This document shows positions 23,184-35,345 of a stretch of 64,000 bases of DNA, piece by piece. A model generated the notes under the pieces. The model was not told where the DNA came from. It saw nothing but the letters and a program-made list of their open reading frames with translations, and ran no database searches. The first letter of the stretch is position 1; each line of letters begins with the position of its first letter. A program made the translations under genes and the position numbers. Source of the stretch: Guadua angustifolia (lineage: Eukaryota > Streptophyta > Magnoliopsida > Poales > Poaceae); contig CM070515.1 in assembly GCA_036346375.1 (NCBI GenBank), positions 20,544,423 to 20,608,422 of the forward strand, in the 5' to 3' direction.

Positions 23184-23953
23184 TGTCGGGGATTGAGTAT
23201 TCCCTATGACGATCGTTAGTACCCGGCTCGGTCAGCTCGCTTGACCATGCTTACCTTTGGGCGGTGTCCCCAAGAAAGATCCTCGGATAGGCGTGGCGGT
23301 CTCGTTCTTCACAAGCTCGCCCGAGCATGCTTGCTCGAGGAATGCGACCAACGACTGAGGCTCGAGAAGGGACCTCGGGCATAGCCGAAGCCGCACAGTC
23401 CCACCACGGCGACGTGGTATTAATCACTCAGCGACTTGTAGGACCGTACGACCACGATCTAAACCCACTACACCCACGTTGCGGGATGACGAAAAGTAAG
23501 GGAACAGTTTCACCTACGTCTGAGAGCAGTAGTGGTACGTCACTCCGTAATAAATGATGTAACGCTATAATTGTCTATAAATACCCCATCTCATGTAGCG
23601 TTTAGGGGCTCTGGTTCCCAATCCTGACGAGGGGTGGGGGACTTTTTCTTGGGAAAATCGAGAGGAAGAACACACCTGTAAGAAAAAGAGAGAGAAGAGA
23701 GGTCTGGTGCCCCGAGCAAGCATTTGTAACTCGCCTTTGGGAATTAGTGAAGCTGCTGGATGTAGAGTTGTTATCTCCCCCGCGAGAGGCCCGAACCAGG
23801 ATAAAATCCTCCTGTGTGCTGTGTTACCCCGACCATCTCGATCCTAGCTCGGCAGGCCCTCGGATGCTATACCCTCCGTGGAAAAGGGGCCCTAGGTTGA
23901 TATCTCATTCAACAAGTAAGCTCGGCGGGGGACCGGTTCCCAAATCGCCGACA
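23184..23953 (+). repeat. 5' LTR of the gypsy element
   Basis: 770 bp, from TGTCGGGGATTG to AATCGCCGACA. A TATA box, TATAAATA, lies at 23576-23583, with the likely transcription start shortly downstream. It matches the 3' LTR and the LTR of the second copy (54663-55449) along its full length. Confidence 0.93.
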
Positions 23954-23955
23954 GC

Positions 23956-23973
23956 TGGCGCCGTCCGTGGGGA
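23956..23973 (+). promoter_or_regulatory. Primer binding site of the gypsy element
   Basis: Two bases after the 5' LTR lies TGGCGCCGTCCGTGGGG, the form of primer binding site seen in many grass gypsy elements. The exact tRNA primer was not verified. Confidence 0.7.
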
Positions 23974-24006
23974 TCGACTGAGTCCTTCCGCGGAGAATCC
24001 CTGAGG

Positions 24007-25600
24007 ATGCCGAATTCTCAAGATGATCAAGACCTCTGCGTCTTTGACGACGTAGAGGACGACGATATGTACTACGCCAGCGAAGGCGTGGTTGGTGTGA
24101 CTGATCCGGAAGGCCACACCGAATCCAGGAGCCTTTCCCTGGCAGCTATAGCGCGAGAGTGTTTCCTCCGCTCGCATCATGATACCCTCACTAGTGAGGA
24201 GGAGACTGGCGATCTCCGCGACGGTCTGGACGTTCCTGACCGTCCCGAGTGTAGCCGTGAGACCACGTCGCGTGGGGATACCATGATGTCGCCCTCGCGG
24301 TCCCAGTACTCCCGCAGCGCCAATATGGCGGGAAGAGAAGAAATTCGTGAGGTTGAGTCTCCAGAGACCGCTCGTCGTCATCAGCACGATGCGGTCGAGA
24401 TTAAATCGAAGTTGTCCTGGACAAGACCACAGCGACCATCTGCCGCCAAGCCATGGAAGGATCGGATGCGGGGCTGGAGCCCGGCTCACGAAGATCCCAA
24501 CGAGCATCACTCCTCAAAGCACATGCATGATCGTCGGCCGAGGTCACCCCCCGCTGCTCCCCAGAGCGTCGAGCGGCTGCGGGCCATGGCAACGGTTGTG
24601 CGCAATTTCCGAAATTTCTCCGGTCAAACGGACCTGGAAGCCATGGGGACGGTCGTGGCCGAAAATCTAGAAAAGCTCGCCGCCGACATGGGACTCCTAG
24701 GGTCCCCTGGCGGAGAGAGGCCCCGGAGTATTTCCCGGGACCATAAGCGCTATTCCTCTATTCGCTCCCGTCATAGCGTCTCCCGAAATCCTGCTCGGGA
24801 GGCCCGCGGGGGTGCAAGATCGGTGCTGTGAGGACGTTTGGAGCGGTTCCCGGACGGCCTCACGGGCTCGGGGGCACGCCCCGTCCGCTTATGGGTTCTC
24901 CGAGTGTTCTACTTCGGGGCTGCCTTCGTCGCGCCGGTATGGAGACGTATTCTCTCACCTCACCCCACGCATAAAGGACCATCGTGACGCTAACCGTCAT
25001 GGTCGCCACGCCCGGAGGGGTCGCCACGACAGCCCGGCGTTTGGGTGCTGGGCCTTTTCGGTGTCCCTCCGTGACGTCTCGTGGCCGAGCAAATTCAAGT
25101 CCGGCCACATCGAGCGGTTCAACGGGACTCAGAACCCAGACGAGTTCCTTTCGATTTATTCTACCGCCATTCTGGCGGCTGGGGGGATGAGGGGGTCATG
25201 GCCAACTACCTCCTCACGATCCTTGACGGTTCCGCCAGGACGTGGCTTTTCAATCAGAAGGAAGGATCGATCCGCTCGTGGAGGCAACTCTGCGAGGCGC
25301 TTCGGGCGAATTTCCAGAGCTGCTACACTCACCCGGGCAAGGAGCGCGACCTCGAGCGGTTGATCCAGACCGAAAAAGAATCCTTGCGGCACTTCATCCA
25401 AAGGTTTATCAAGGTGAGGAACTCCATTCCGAGCATCTTGGATGAGGCGGTCGTCCATGCCTTCAAGTTCGGGGTTCGGGATGTCCACTTCACAAGACAC
25501 GGAGATCCATCCAAACATTTCAGCCAACGAGTTGTTCCGCATGGCCGACCATTACACGAACGCCGACGAAGCGGTCCAATGAAAAAAGATACTGGATGAA
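24007..25600 (+). pseudogene. gag: gag (capsid polyprotein) of the gypsy element, broken
   Basis: The first frame (24007-24831) is a charged, Arg/Ser-rich N-terminal part. The conserved retrotransposon gag domain lies at about 25090-25500 with ANYLLTILDGSARTWLFN, SWRQLCEALRANFQ and ESLRHFIQRF, the usual capsid signature. The reading frame shifts near 24830 and 25080, so one continuous protein is not made. Lysine-rich text follows toward 25700. Gag would package the RNA in cytoplasmic particles. Confidence 0.85.
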
Positions 25601-26182
25601 GTCAAGCTGCCACCTCAACCGGGATTTGAAGACTCCTCGAGCAAAAAGCACCTGGGCTCCGTGGAGAAGAAGATCAAGAAGAAGAAGAGGTCGTCCGCAC
25701 CGAGCATGGTGGTCGCCATCGAGCATCGTCCACCGTGGGCTCTGCCGGATCAACAGCCCGAGGGTGGGGGGGGCCGGCCACCTCCGCGGCGCAACGACCA
25801 AGGTCGCGAAGGGAGTGCTCCTTCGGACGACCGCTATTGCCCGCTCCATTAGGCGGTCGGGCACGACCTTCGCAATTGCCGAACCTGGGCGTTCCGCCTG
25901 GAGAAGTTCTACAATGGCAAAGGGCCTATGCCCGCGCTCCTGGAAAAGGGGGAAGGCGGCAAGGGCAAGGGTCCTGCGGACAAGGACGACGACATGGAGT
26001 ACTAGGAGCCCCATAACCACATAATTGTCATATTCGGGGGCTCCTCGACGTACAAGTCCCGCAGGGACTTGAAGGAGGCAACACGAGAGGGGTATCACAT
26101 CGCCCAAGGCAAACCCCCCATGCAGTAGCTCAGGTGGTCTGAGCTGTCGATTACTTTCTCCAAGGATGATTGTCCCCTTGGA

Positions 26183-26650
26183 ATGACCAAGCCTCAGAAG
26201 CTTCCGTTGGTCGTGAGTCTGACCATCAGCAATGCTAAAGTGGGGCGGGTTCTCGTTGATGGCAGGAGCTCCCTGGATCTCATATCCGCTACGGTCCTGG
26301 ACGAGATGCAAGTCCCTCAGTCCAAGATCAAGAGCATAGCCGTCCCGTTCTTCGGGATCGTTCCGAGCACCTCGATCAAGCCTCTTGGCCAGATCGTCTT
26401 GCCCGTGACGTTCGGGAGCCTCAGCAACTTCCGGACCGAGATGATCACATTCGAGGTAGTCGACTTCAAGTCGGTCTATAATGCCATCCTCGGTAGGCCG
26501 GCCCTCTCTAAGTTCATGGCCGCTACACATCATGCTTATCAGTGCCTGAAGGTCCCCAGTCTGAAAGGAGTTATCACCATCAGAGGGGACCACAAGGCGG
26601 CCCTGAATTGTGATGAGAAGTCGTTCGATATAGTCGGGCAGCTGCCTTAG
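26183..26650 (+). pseudogene. Aspartic protease region of pol
   Basis: The frame has a retropepsin-like fold pattern: VLVDGRSSLDLI, where Tat-type elements usually have VLVDGGSS, then ILGRPALSKF near the end (residues about 119-128). The protease would cut the gag-pol polyprotein. The D-G-R-S form replaces a glycine near the catalytic aspartate, and stops separate it from gag and reverse transcriptase. Confidence 0.8.
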
Positions 26651-26847
26651 CGTGGCCCCGACCAAGAGCCGATGCACTCCCGGCCCAAAGTTGCCCTCGG
26701 CCGAAGGAGGAACCAAAGGCGATCCCACGAAAGCAGCGGACTGACCAGGTTTTGCATTTGGGATCTTCCTTAGATCCCAAATAGGAACTCGAGCTCGTTA
26801 CTTTCCTCCGGAGGAGCACGGACATGTTCGCCTAGGAACCGTTCGAC

Positions 26848-27577
26848 ATGTCCGGAGTCCCAAGGGAAGTAATTGAGCACAGGCTAGCTGTTCGGCCTGA
26901 TAAAAAGCCGGTGCACCAGAAGCTCAAGCATTTTCCCCCGGAGAAGCAAGCAATCATTCGGAACGAACTCGACAAACTCCTCAAAGCCGGCTTCGTCCGA
27001 GAAGTCGAGCATTCGGAGTGGCTGGCGAACCCGGTCATTGTCAAGAAGAAAGGTGGCAAGTGGCGCATGTGTGTCGATCACACGGGCCTAAATGCCGCCT
27101 GCCCAAAATACAACTTCCCTCTGCTGCGCATAGACCAGCTGGTCGACGCGACAGCAGAGTCCCAGGTGATGAGCTTTTTGGATGCCTACTCGGGCTACCA
27201 TTAGATCAGCTTATCCCCCGAGGATGAAGAGAAGACCTCCTTCATCACGCCGTTCGGCACGTTCTGCTACGACCATGTCTTTCGGTCTGCGGAATGGCGG
27301 GGCGACCTTCCAGCGCCTGATGCAGAAGACCTTCCCCGATCAGATAGGCCGGAATCTGGAGGTGTATGTAGATGACATTGTGGTGAAAAGTAGGCTCACC
27401 TCGGGTCATGTATCCGACCTCGAGGAAACATTTTGTAACCTCAATAGACACCGAATAAAGCTTAATCTGGAAAAATGTGTCTTTGGGGTGAAAGCGGGCA
27501 AAGTGCTCGGCTATCTAATCGGGCCATATGGCATCGGAGCAAACCCGAAAAAAATCAAGGCCATTGAAAGGATCTGA
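26848..27577 (+). pseudogene. Reverse transcriptase region of pol, with a nonsense codon
   Basis: The first part (26848-27204) carries the fingers and palm motifs, including FVREVEHSEWLANPV, KWRMCVDHTGLN and SFLDAYSGYH. It then meets TAG at 27202-27204, where related elements have glutamine, consistent with a single C-to-T change. The reading continues past it. A one-base shift near 27275 leads to GLRNGGATFQRLMQ and the catalytic YVDD box (VYVDDIVVK, about 27364-27390), then the connection domain. It would copy the RNA genome into DNA. Confidence 0.9.
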
Positions 27578-27699
27578 CCTCAGAGTGTGTAAAGGAGGTC
27601 CAAACCTTGGTGGGCGCAAAGCGGCTTTAGTCGCTTTATTTCCTAGTCGGCGGCCAGGGTGCCTTTTTCAAGGCGCTCCGTAGGCACGAGGGCTTTGCA

Positions 27700-28676
27700 T
27701 GGACGAAAGAAGCTAACCGCTCTTTCGAGGAGCTAAAGCGATGCTGTCCACCCCGCCTGTCTTGGCCACGCAGGAGTCGGGAGGCGCTTTGTTGTATCCT
27801 ACAAAGAACCCCGGCCGTAAGTGTGGTGTTGGCGGTCGGCGAGATGGTATTGACGACCAATATACTACATCGGCGAGTCTTGCATGGACCGAAGGAGCGG
27901 AACCACGAGGTCGAAGCTTTTGTACTCATTGCTCATGGCCGAGGAAGCTGCGCCACTACTTCGAGCTCACAAGATCATCGTCGACCAACTTTCCACTTAG
28001 GAGATCCTAAGGAATCAAGACGAAGCGGACCAGGATAGCGAAGTGGGCTATGGAGCTCGCCGGTTCGATATCCACTTCTCGGCTCACCACGGGCGGTTAA
28101 ATCCCAGATCTAGCGGACCGTGGCGGAATGGACAAATCCGGTGCCACCTCTCGCCAAAACGATGGGTGCGAAGATGGTCGATGGACAATGTGCTTGACGG
28201 GTCCCGAGCCGAATGCTCGGGGGCCAGTCGTCGTCTTGGTATCCTCAAGGATCGGCTCAATACATCATTCAATTGCGCCGCGCGACCAACAACGCGGCGG
28301 AGTATGAAAACCTCTGGCCGGCCGGCGTGCAAAGCGCTTCGGAGTTCGGCGACTAACTGTGAGAGGCAATTCGCAGTTGGTCGTCAACCAAGTTAACAAA
28401 GAGTATCAGTGTTCCGATCGCTCAGCGGCGCTTTACTTGGTTGAAGTGAGGAAGATGGAGCGGTACTTTAGAAATTTCGAAGTACTCTACATCCCTAGGA
28501 AGGACAATTCCCTCGCCGATCATCTTTCCAAGGTCGGTTCCTCGCAGATGCCCACCCCGCTAGGGGCATACGTCGAGCATCTGCGCAAGCCCTCCATTCC
28601 CTCTGTAGAGGAGGCACTGGAGACGTGCGATAACGTCGCCCTCCTCGAGCATGGTGCGGTTGGATGGCGCCATTAG
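27700..28676 (+). pseudogene. RNase H region of pol, frameshifted
   Basis: Fragments in several frames carry the second RNase H half: LSTPPVLATQESGG near 27745, then LRHYFE near 27950. The C-terminal part is in frame 28359-28676 with RGNSQLVVNQVNKEYQC and VLYIPRKDNSLADHLSK. RNase H degrades the RNA strand during reverse transcription. At least three frame changes occur. Confidence 0.8.
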
Positions 28677-28699
28677 TCGATATCTTGCCCATGGGACCT

Positions 28700-29558
28700 T
28701 GCCGAGGAAGAAGCCGGCGTTCGGTTTATAAGGCGGTCCTCTCCGTATAAGCTAATTGAGGGCGCCTTATACCGCAAAGGGGCACTTGGAGTCCTCTCCA
28801 AGTGCATATCTCGGGAAGAGGGCAATTTCCTTCTCAGAGATATCCATGAGGGGATGTGCAAAGCTCACTCATCTTTTCGGACGCTCGTAAGCAAAGCCTT
28901 CCGATTGGGATACTATTGGCCGATAGCCTTAAGCCGCTTCGGGCGCTTCGTGGCGATTTGTCGGCATGCCGATTCCATGCTGCAAGGCACACCGGCCGGC
29001 GTCGCACTTCAAACTATCCGCTCTCATGGTCGTTCTCGATCACGGGGTCGATATTCTCGAACCTTTCCCGCGGTCGAAGGGGTTGTAAATTCTTGCTCGT
29101 GGTACGTCGACACCTTCTCTAAGTGGATCGAGGCCGAGCCTGTATCAACCATTTCGGCTCAAGCAGCCAGGAGGTTTTTCCGCATCAACGTGGTGACGTG
29201 TTTTGGAGTCCCCAATCGCTTCATCACAGATAACGGCACTAAGTTCACTAGTGAGCTGTTCCAAGCCTACTGCGAAGACATCGGGACAAAGGTCTGCTTC
29301 GCCTCTGTAGCTCATCCGCAGAGCAATGGAGCTGTCGAGCAAGCAAATGGCCAAATTCTTCAGGGGATCAAGAAGAGGGTCTTCAAAGACCTCGCCCGAC
29401 ACGACAGGTCGTGGGTAAATGAGCTTCCTTCCGTCCTCACAGTGCATCTGCACCACAATGAGTCAGACTCTGAGGGCGAGGCGCCTTTCGGCTTGTCTAT
29501 GGTGCAGAGGCCATCCTGCCCGTCGAGATTGTGCTGGGATCCCAGAGGGTGCACCTAG
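28700..29558 (+). pseudogene. Integrase region of pol, degenerate zinc finger
   Basis: The region around 28854-28980 holds the end of the H2C2 zinc finger (CKAHSSFRTLVSKAF, then a degraded second cysteine pair). The catalytic core shows D in VDTFSKWIEAEPV (about 29107), D in RFITDNGTKF (about 29224) and E in GAVEQANGQ (about 29335), so the DDE triad is visible. Frame breaks between finger and core, and after 29558, show that no functional integrase is made. Confidence 0.88.
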
Positions 29559-30905
29559 TTGATAGCGTCGACCAAAAGCTCGAGCGTCTCCTCAACCTCG
29601 ACTTTGCTAAAGAGGCGTGGGAAAGAGCGCTGCTGCGGTCTGCCGTCTACCTACAAGCTCTTCGTCGGCATGCGGCTAAGTCGATTTGGCCGAGACCTTG
29701 CAAGTTGGCGACCTTGTCCTCACGTCAATCGTGACACGTCGAAGGCCAACAAGCTCTCCCCAAGTGGGAAGGTCCGTTCACGATCGTTTGATGGCTTGCG
29801 CTGAGGGCTGTCACTTTGGCAATGGAAGACGGCCGAGTGCTCGCAAGCTCTTGGAATATAGACCAGCTGCACAAGTTCATTGTCTAAACCCGTATCCACT
29901 TTTGTATCTTGCACTAGATTAGCAGTTTTTTCAAGAAAAAATTCGGTTCCCTCGCCCACGTGAAGTCCGTTACCTCCAGGATTTTGTGAATGTTTTCAAA
30001 GTCCTTTGCCGTTGGCAAGCCGGCTTCGATTTCGCTAAGGCATACTTTTTCCTCACGATCTTGGTAAGGGGCGAGCACGCGTCGGCGAAACGTTCCTCAG
30101 CGTCTTTATTCTAAGGTCGGGCTAGCGTGTGCGTGCGCCTACAGGGTGCCACGACTAGCGCTCGGTCACTAAAACCCGCTGCCAAAGGTTCCAATCTCTA
30201 TAAGCCGACTATGATCCGTAGTAGTTTTATTTGCCGCACGATTTGATCGCTATCTGAACACCTTTCGATGGGTCGAGGTTTTAGTTCAATTCACGTGCGT
30301 TTGGTCATCGCGCACTCCGTCGATAGCCGTCGTTCTTCGCCGCCAATGATCATGCTTTCGCAAAATCGGTATGTGTCCAAAACCTTTGAGAAGTCGAGGC
30401 CTCGCCGTTCTCGTCTCCGACACGGCCCATGCTACTTAACCGCGGAGAAGTTGGCGACTTGGTCGGTGGAATGCAGCGATTTCCTAACTCTCCTGCGAAC
30501 GAGCTCATGCTCGCAACTTAGGTGCACGACCTTCATTCGCAGCGGGGGCTCGGTAGGAGCGAGCTACCGCACTAACGTTTCTTCCAAAAATCGTCGCTAA
30601 GTGCCTCATTCTAGCTCATGATTGTACTTTGTCTCTTTTTCGAGCATATGTCGCCCATGACAAGCATTTTACTTATCTACCTTTTGGGCTTGTGTTGCTC
30701 GTGCTTTGCTCTAACGTGTACTCCTATCTGCCTGTCTTTCATTGTTTGCCTCGTGTTCGTTATTTGCAGGTAATAACTAGAAGAGTCCAAAAGCAATAAT
30801 GCACAAGACAAGGTCCTTTGGGGGAAAAATATGCTTTACTTGCATCGTCAAAAGTCATCAAAAAAAAGAGAGAGAAGAAAGAAAAGAAAAAAAATCCTTT
30901 ATGCC
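29559..30905. other. Gypsy region between integrase and antisense ORF
   Basis: The first 350 bp contain decayed integrase C-terminus in mixed frames. The remainder is non-coding. It has a counterpart in the second copy at about 60600-61400 in opposite orientation (for example the shared text around GATTTTGTGAATGTTTT), which helps place the truncation point of that copy. Confidence 0.6.
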
Positions 30906-30909
30906 CCAG

Positions 30910-33783
30910 GCTTCGTTCCTCTAAGCGCCGTGGAGAGCTCCTGCCTTAGCTCGTCAATCTTGGCCTCGAGGTCGATCACCTTCCGACGAGCTTCCCGTCC
31001 TTCACGGGCTTCTTGGCGGAGTTGCTCTGTCTCCTCCTTGCCTTGATCAGAAGCTCAGCGATCTCCTTGGCCGGCCTAGCTCCGCCACCTTCGCCCCGAG
31101 GACTTGGGAGTGCTGTTTTTCTTGCTCGAGCTCGTGAATTTTCCCCTTGTACTTGGTGGCATCTTCTTCGGCCTGGCGGACGCTCTTCTCAGCCTGGCGA
31201 CATCTCCCCAAGATCAGCGCATCCCGGGCCTTGAGCGTCTATTCGCCGCTCAAGCTCGGTTATCCGGGCGTTGTAATCGGCGTTCTGTTTGGCCACGACC
31301 TCAGGAGGAACTGTCGCCGAGTCAAAGTCCATCATGGTCTTTTGAATAACCTGCAGGCAAACAAGACGAGAAGGAAAAAGATCTCAGGCGCCTTCCCCCC
31401 AGGGCGCGAAAGGAAGAAACTACCGACAAGAAAAGAAAGTAAGCTCACCCGACCAAGGCGCACGTAGAGGTTGTCCCGAAAGCTCTTGGCGACATCTACC
31501 CCCTGAAGAGCCGCAAGTTCCCTATCGGGCGACATCGGCGCGGGGCTCCGGCCTTCCGCCCAAGCAAGGATCTCGGCCGGGATGTCCCCAGGATCCTTCC
31601 AAGAGGGCAGATCGCTCGAGGACGACGCATCATCCCCCCGGGCATGTAGTCCGCCCGGAGAAGTCGTGCCTCCCACTTGAGCTGGTCGCTCGCTTCGGTC
31701 TTATCTCATCGCTTTCGGGGCGATCGGGCGTCACGCCGAAACCGTGGTTCGCTCCGGCGTCGCAGATTCCTCCGAGCATCTTTGTTCGCTCGGGTGCTTC
31801 GCCTTGTCGGCGGTGGTTCCCGGGGATCCTGTGCTTTCTTGAGCAGACTTTTCGCCCAAGACCGCGGGATCATCCTCCTCCCCTGCCGGAGCATACTCCA
31901 TGCTCGAGGGGGCCATAAACTGGGGGACTGGTCCCTCCAGAGCAGGAAGTGCCTTGGCACCCTGATCGGCGTTGTCGGCGAGCTCGTTCGCCACCAGTTC
32001 GACGGCCTCGCTCATCACACGGTCGGCAAGGAGGGCAAGCTTCCTCTCTAAGACACGACCAAGGATCTCGTCAGCTATGCTGCCGCAATTTGGAAAGGCC
32101 CTAGGAGCTATCACGCCCATGTTTACGGAGTGGGGTTAGCTCGGATAAAGGGCAAGCGAAACAAAGAGCAAGAAAAAGAGAAAAGACATGGGTTCGGGAG
32201 CTACCTTCAGCAAGCTCCTCGTTGTCATTCCCGGCAGGTTTTGCCGCCGCCGCAGCTTCAAGTTCAGCATCCTTCTTTGCGGCGGGGCTGATCCTCGCTG
32301 GGTGGGGGGCGACCTTCCCCGTACCGAGGGCCTCCGGCATCTCCTTCTGGCGCCCGTGCCTCGCTATGAGGGGCACCTCATCTTTGTCCTCGTCCTCATC
32401 CCCGTCCTCCGCCTCATCGGGCTCCGCAGCCTGTCGGGGCGAAGTAACCTGCTCGAGCTTAGCCTTAAGCTCGGCAAACTCCTCCCTCAGCACCTTTTAC
32501 TCGGCCTGCACCATTTCCTCAATCAGTCTCGCCTCCTCCGCGAGCTGCTCCAAGCTCTCCTGGACGTAATCCTCCATCCAGGCGTTCAAGCGTCTTACCT
32601 CCTTCCGGTCGGCAAACTCCAAGTACTGCCGCGGAGGACTTTTGGTCGAGCTTGCCCGCCTCTTCGCCAGCCGGGTAGAGGGTAGTGGCGGGGCTTGTCT
32701 CTTGATCCTCGTCCTCTTGGCCTTGGCAGCCGGGACAAGCACTCCCTGGCCGCCTGCCAAGGGCCTAAGGTCGGCCACCGCCACCTCTAGGGTGATCGTC
32801 TCCTGCCAAAAACAAAAAGACATCAAAAGATGCTCGGGACGCTTTCCCACAAGCATGAATTGTAAAACAGCTTACCACTTCGCTCCGCTCGAGCACATTC
32901 TTCGGGACCTGCTACCAAGCGCTTCGAGCTCCTTGCCCGCCAGGTGCCAAACATCTCGTCGACCGCTTTTCCACCCATCGAGGCCGGGCTGTAAATGTCG
33001 ACCATGAAGATGTCAGCATGAGCATAAATGGTATATACGAAGCAAGAATCACTCAAGACCACAAGACTTACCGGAGTCGGCCTCTCGGGTAAGATCTTCC
33101 CAACTGGAGACCTTGAAGAAGGGGTGCTCCCTCCTCCTCAGAGGGGACACCCTGTTCCTGAGGAAGTCCCGGACGATGTCCCGACCAGTGAGCCCCATAT
33201 TTGTGAGCTCGCTGATCGTCATCAAGGACCGCTCCTCCTCGGCTTGAATGGGTGGGCGCGAGGTCTCTACGCTAGACGCCGACTTCCCGGAGTAGCAGAG
33301 CGTGCTCCTCTCCATCTTCCTCAGGTAGAACCAGAAGTCGGCCCAGCCCGACACCGAGTCCTTGAGAGTGAAGAATGGGTACTCATATGGACGGTTGGCC
33401 CTCAAACGGAAGTACAGAGAACCGGTGGGAGAAGCCGCACCGGTACGAAACAAGGAATAGAAATGGAAGAAGAGGCTCGCCATGGGCAGGATGCCCATGA
33501 ATCCCTCGCAGAGGTGCGAGAAGATGGTCAAGACAAGAATAGAGTTGGGATTCAAGTTGGTGATCTCGCACTCGCATTGCGCAAGGACAGATTCACGAAA
33601 CTCACTCTCGGGCAATCAAAGCCCGTTGACAGTGTAGAGCTCGCACGTGACGATCTCATCATCATGCGGCACCGGAGCTCTTTCGCCGCTGGGGATCCGC
33701 CAGGTGCCCGCATCAAGATACCCATAGTCCTCGAGCACCCGAAGCCTCTCCTCAGTAATCTTAGTCGGGCCGAACTTCGCCAT
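30910..33783 (-). pseudogene. Antisense ORF of the gypsy element (PF04195-like), decayed
   Basis: On the strand opposite to gag-pol, a gene-like unit starts at ATG 33783 (MAKFGPTKITEERLRVLEDY) and runs to about 30910. Its first exon carries the region annotated in plants as putative gypsy-type transposon (PF04195), with CECEITNLNPNSILVL, FFHFYSLFRTG and YPFFTLKDSVSGWADFWFYL. Later pieces are acidic and then coiled-coil-like near 31330-30920. Splice-like GTAAGT (near 33075) and TTTACAG boundaries are visible. Frameshifts (for example near 33616) break it. Tat-lineage elements are known to carry such antisense extra ORFs; their role is not established. Confidence 0.85.
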
Positions 33784-34399
33784 GGAGAAACTTCGAGGAA
33801 AGGGCGCGAGGAGGAAGATAGAGTTTGAAGGTTGGAAGGCTTTGAAGTTTGATTGCGAGTCGCGGAGGAAGAAAGCCTCCAAAATTGTCCCTTTGGTATT
33901 TATGGGCGAGAAGCGAAATGATCGCCTTCGCCTTCGCCGCTGGCAAACCGACCTGACGATGCGGTTTTCGAAACTGTCCTATAAAGGCGTAGTTTCTAAA
34001 AAACTGTCAGAACCGTACCCACGAGGCTTCGCGGAGAAGGAACCGTCGCGACCTTCCGCCTCCATTCCCAAGTGCCATTTTGGTCGGGCTTTGAGCGACA
34101 CGCTTGGTCCCGCCAGGGCATGCTCGTTCCCGAGCAAAGGTTGCTCGGATCTGCGGCGACTCTTGACGCAAGATGCTCGTTCGGCGGGGGTTGCTTTCGA
34201 ATGCAGCTGCGAGCTCTTATTGCAAGATTCTCGTTTTCGAGTAGGATCGCTCGGATGCTGCGGTAGTTCTTCGCTGCAAGATTCTTATTCTCGGACAGGA
34301 TTGCTTGAACGCTGCAGTAGTCCTTCGCTGCAAAGTCCCAATCCCTTCTGTAAGTCTTGAGGCTTAAGGCGAAGCCCTCATCGAGCAACTTCCCCCTTA

Positions 34400-34415
34400 A
34401 GCCTCGGGGGCTAGC
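34400..34415 (+). promoter_or_regulatory. Polypurine-tract region before the 3' LTR
   Basis: AGCCTCGGGGGCTAGC directly precedes the 3' LTR. The same sequence precedes the LTR of the second copy (55450-55465, opposite strand), which supports a conserved second-strand priming site, although it is not a pure purine run. Confidence 0.6.
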
Positions 34416-35340
34416 TGTCGGTGATTGGGTATTCCATATGGCGACTGTCGTACCCCAGCGGCTGGTCAGCTGCCGACCATACTTACCCTTGGACGGTGTC
34501 CCCAAGGAAGATCCTTGGATAGACCGGCCTGCTGGCCTATCCCGTCTTCAGCTAAGCTCGCCCTCGAGCATACTTGCTCGGGGGAATGTGACCAACGACT
34601 AGGCTCGAGGAAGGGACCTCGGGCATAACCAAAAAGACGGTCCACGAAGGCGACGTGGCATTAATCACTCGGCGGCTTGCAAGACCGTATAGCCACGATC
34701 TAAGCCCACTACGCCCACGTTGCGGTATGGCGAAAAGTAAGGGAACAGTTTCACCCACGTTTGAGAGCAGTAGTGGCACGTCACTTCGTAATAAATGATG
34801 TAACGCTGTAATCGTCTATAAATACCCCGTGGCATGTAGCGTTTAGGGGCTTTGGTTCCCAATCCTGACGAGGGGTGGGGGACTTTTTCTTGGGAAAATC
34901 GAGAGGAAGAACACACCTGTAAGAAATAGAGAGAGAAGGGAGGCCCGGTGCCCCCGAGCAAGCATTTGTAACTCGCCTTTGGGAATTAGTGAAGTTGTTG
35001 GAAGTAGGCTGTTATCTCCCCCGCGAGAGGCTCGAACTAGGATAAAATCCTCCTGTCTGCTGTGTTGCCCCGACCATCTCGATCCTAGCTCGGCAGGCCC
35101 TCGGATGCTATATCCTCTGTGGAAAAGGGGCTCTAAGTTGGGAATAATTAACTATTTGCCACTCTTACGGAGTGCCAATTAATATGAGTCACTGACACGC
35201 TACAGTAATATGAGTCACTAACGTGGCAAATCTGTTACCACTGACCCCATAAAAAGTGGCAAATAGTTAAGAGCCCCTCTAAGTTGATCCCTCATTCAAC
35301 AAGTAAGCTCGGCGAGGGACCGGTTCCCGAATCGCCGACA
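34416..35340 (+). repeat. 3' LTR of the gypsy element (with nested MITE)
   Basis: 925 bp. Removing the nested insertion (35140-35276 plus one 9-bp duplication) leaves 779 bp, close to the 770-bp 5' LTR. TATAAATA is at 34817-34824. Many substitutions against the 5' LTR indicate an old insertion. Confidence 0.93.
35140..35276. mobile_element. Mutator-like MITE nested in the 3' LTR
   Basis: A 137-bp insert with inverted ends (GGG, a short spacer, then TTAACTATTTGCCACT; the inverse AGTGGCAAATAGTTAA near the right end before CCC). It is flanked by the 9-bp direct repeat CTCTAAGTT (35131-35139, 35277-35285). The 5' LTR lacks it, so it arrived after the retrotransposon. Confidence 0.92.
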
Positions 35341-35345
35341 ATATT

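Larger units (their letters stand above)
23184..35340 (+). mobile_element. Ty3/gypsy LTR retrotransposon, complete but inactive
   Basis: The 12,157-bp element has LTRs at 23184-23953 and 34416-35340, both starting TGTCGG and ending CCGACA, and a 5-bp target duplication ATATT (23179-23183, 35341-35345). The internal order is gag, protease, reverse transcriptase, RNase H, integrase, which is Ty3/gypsy. A long antisense ORF between integrase and the 3' LTR points to the Tat lineage (RIRE2/Retand-like). Many stops and frameshifts, diverged LTRs and a nested MITE in the 3' LTR indicate considerable age. Confidence 0.95.

Noticed and set aside
24007..24831. Independent host gene of 274 codons
   Set aside because: It lies just after the LTR and primer site and leads into the gag domain, so it is the retrotransposon gag N-terminus.
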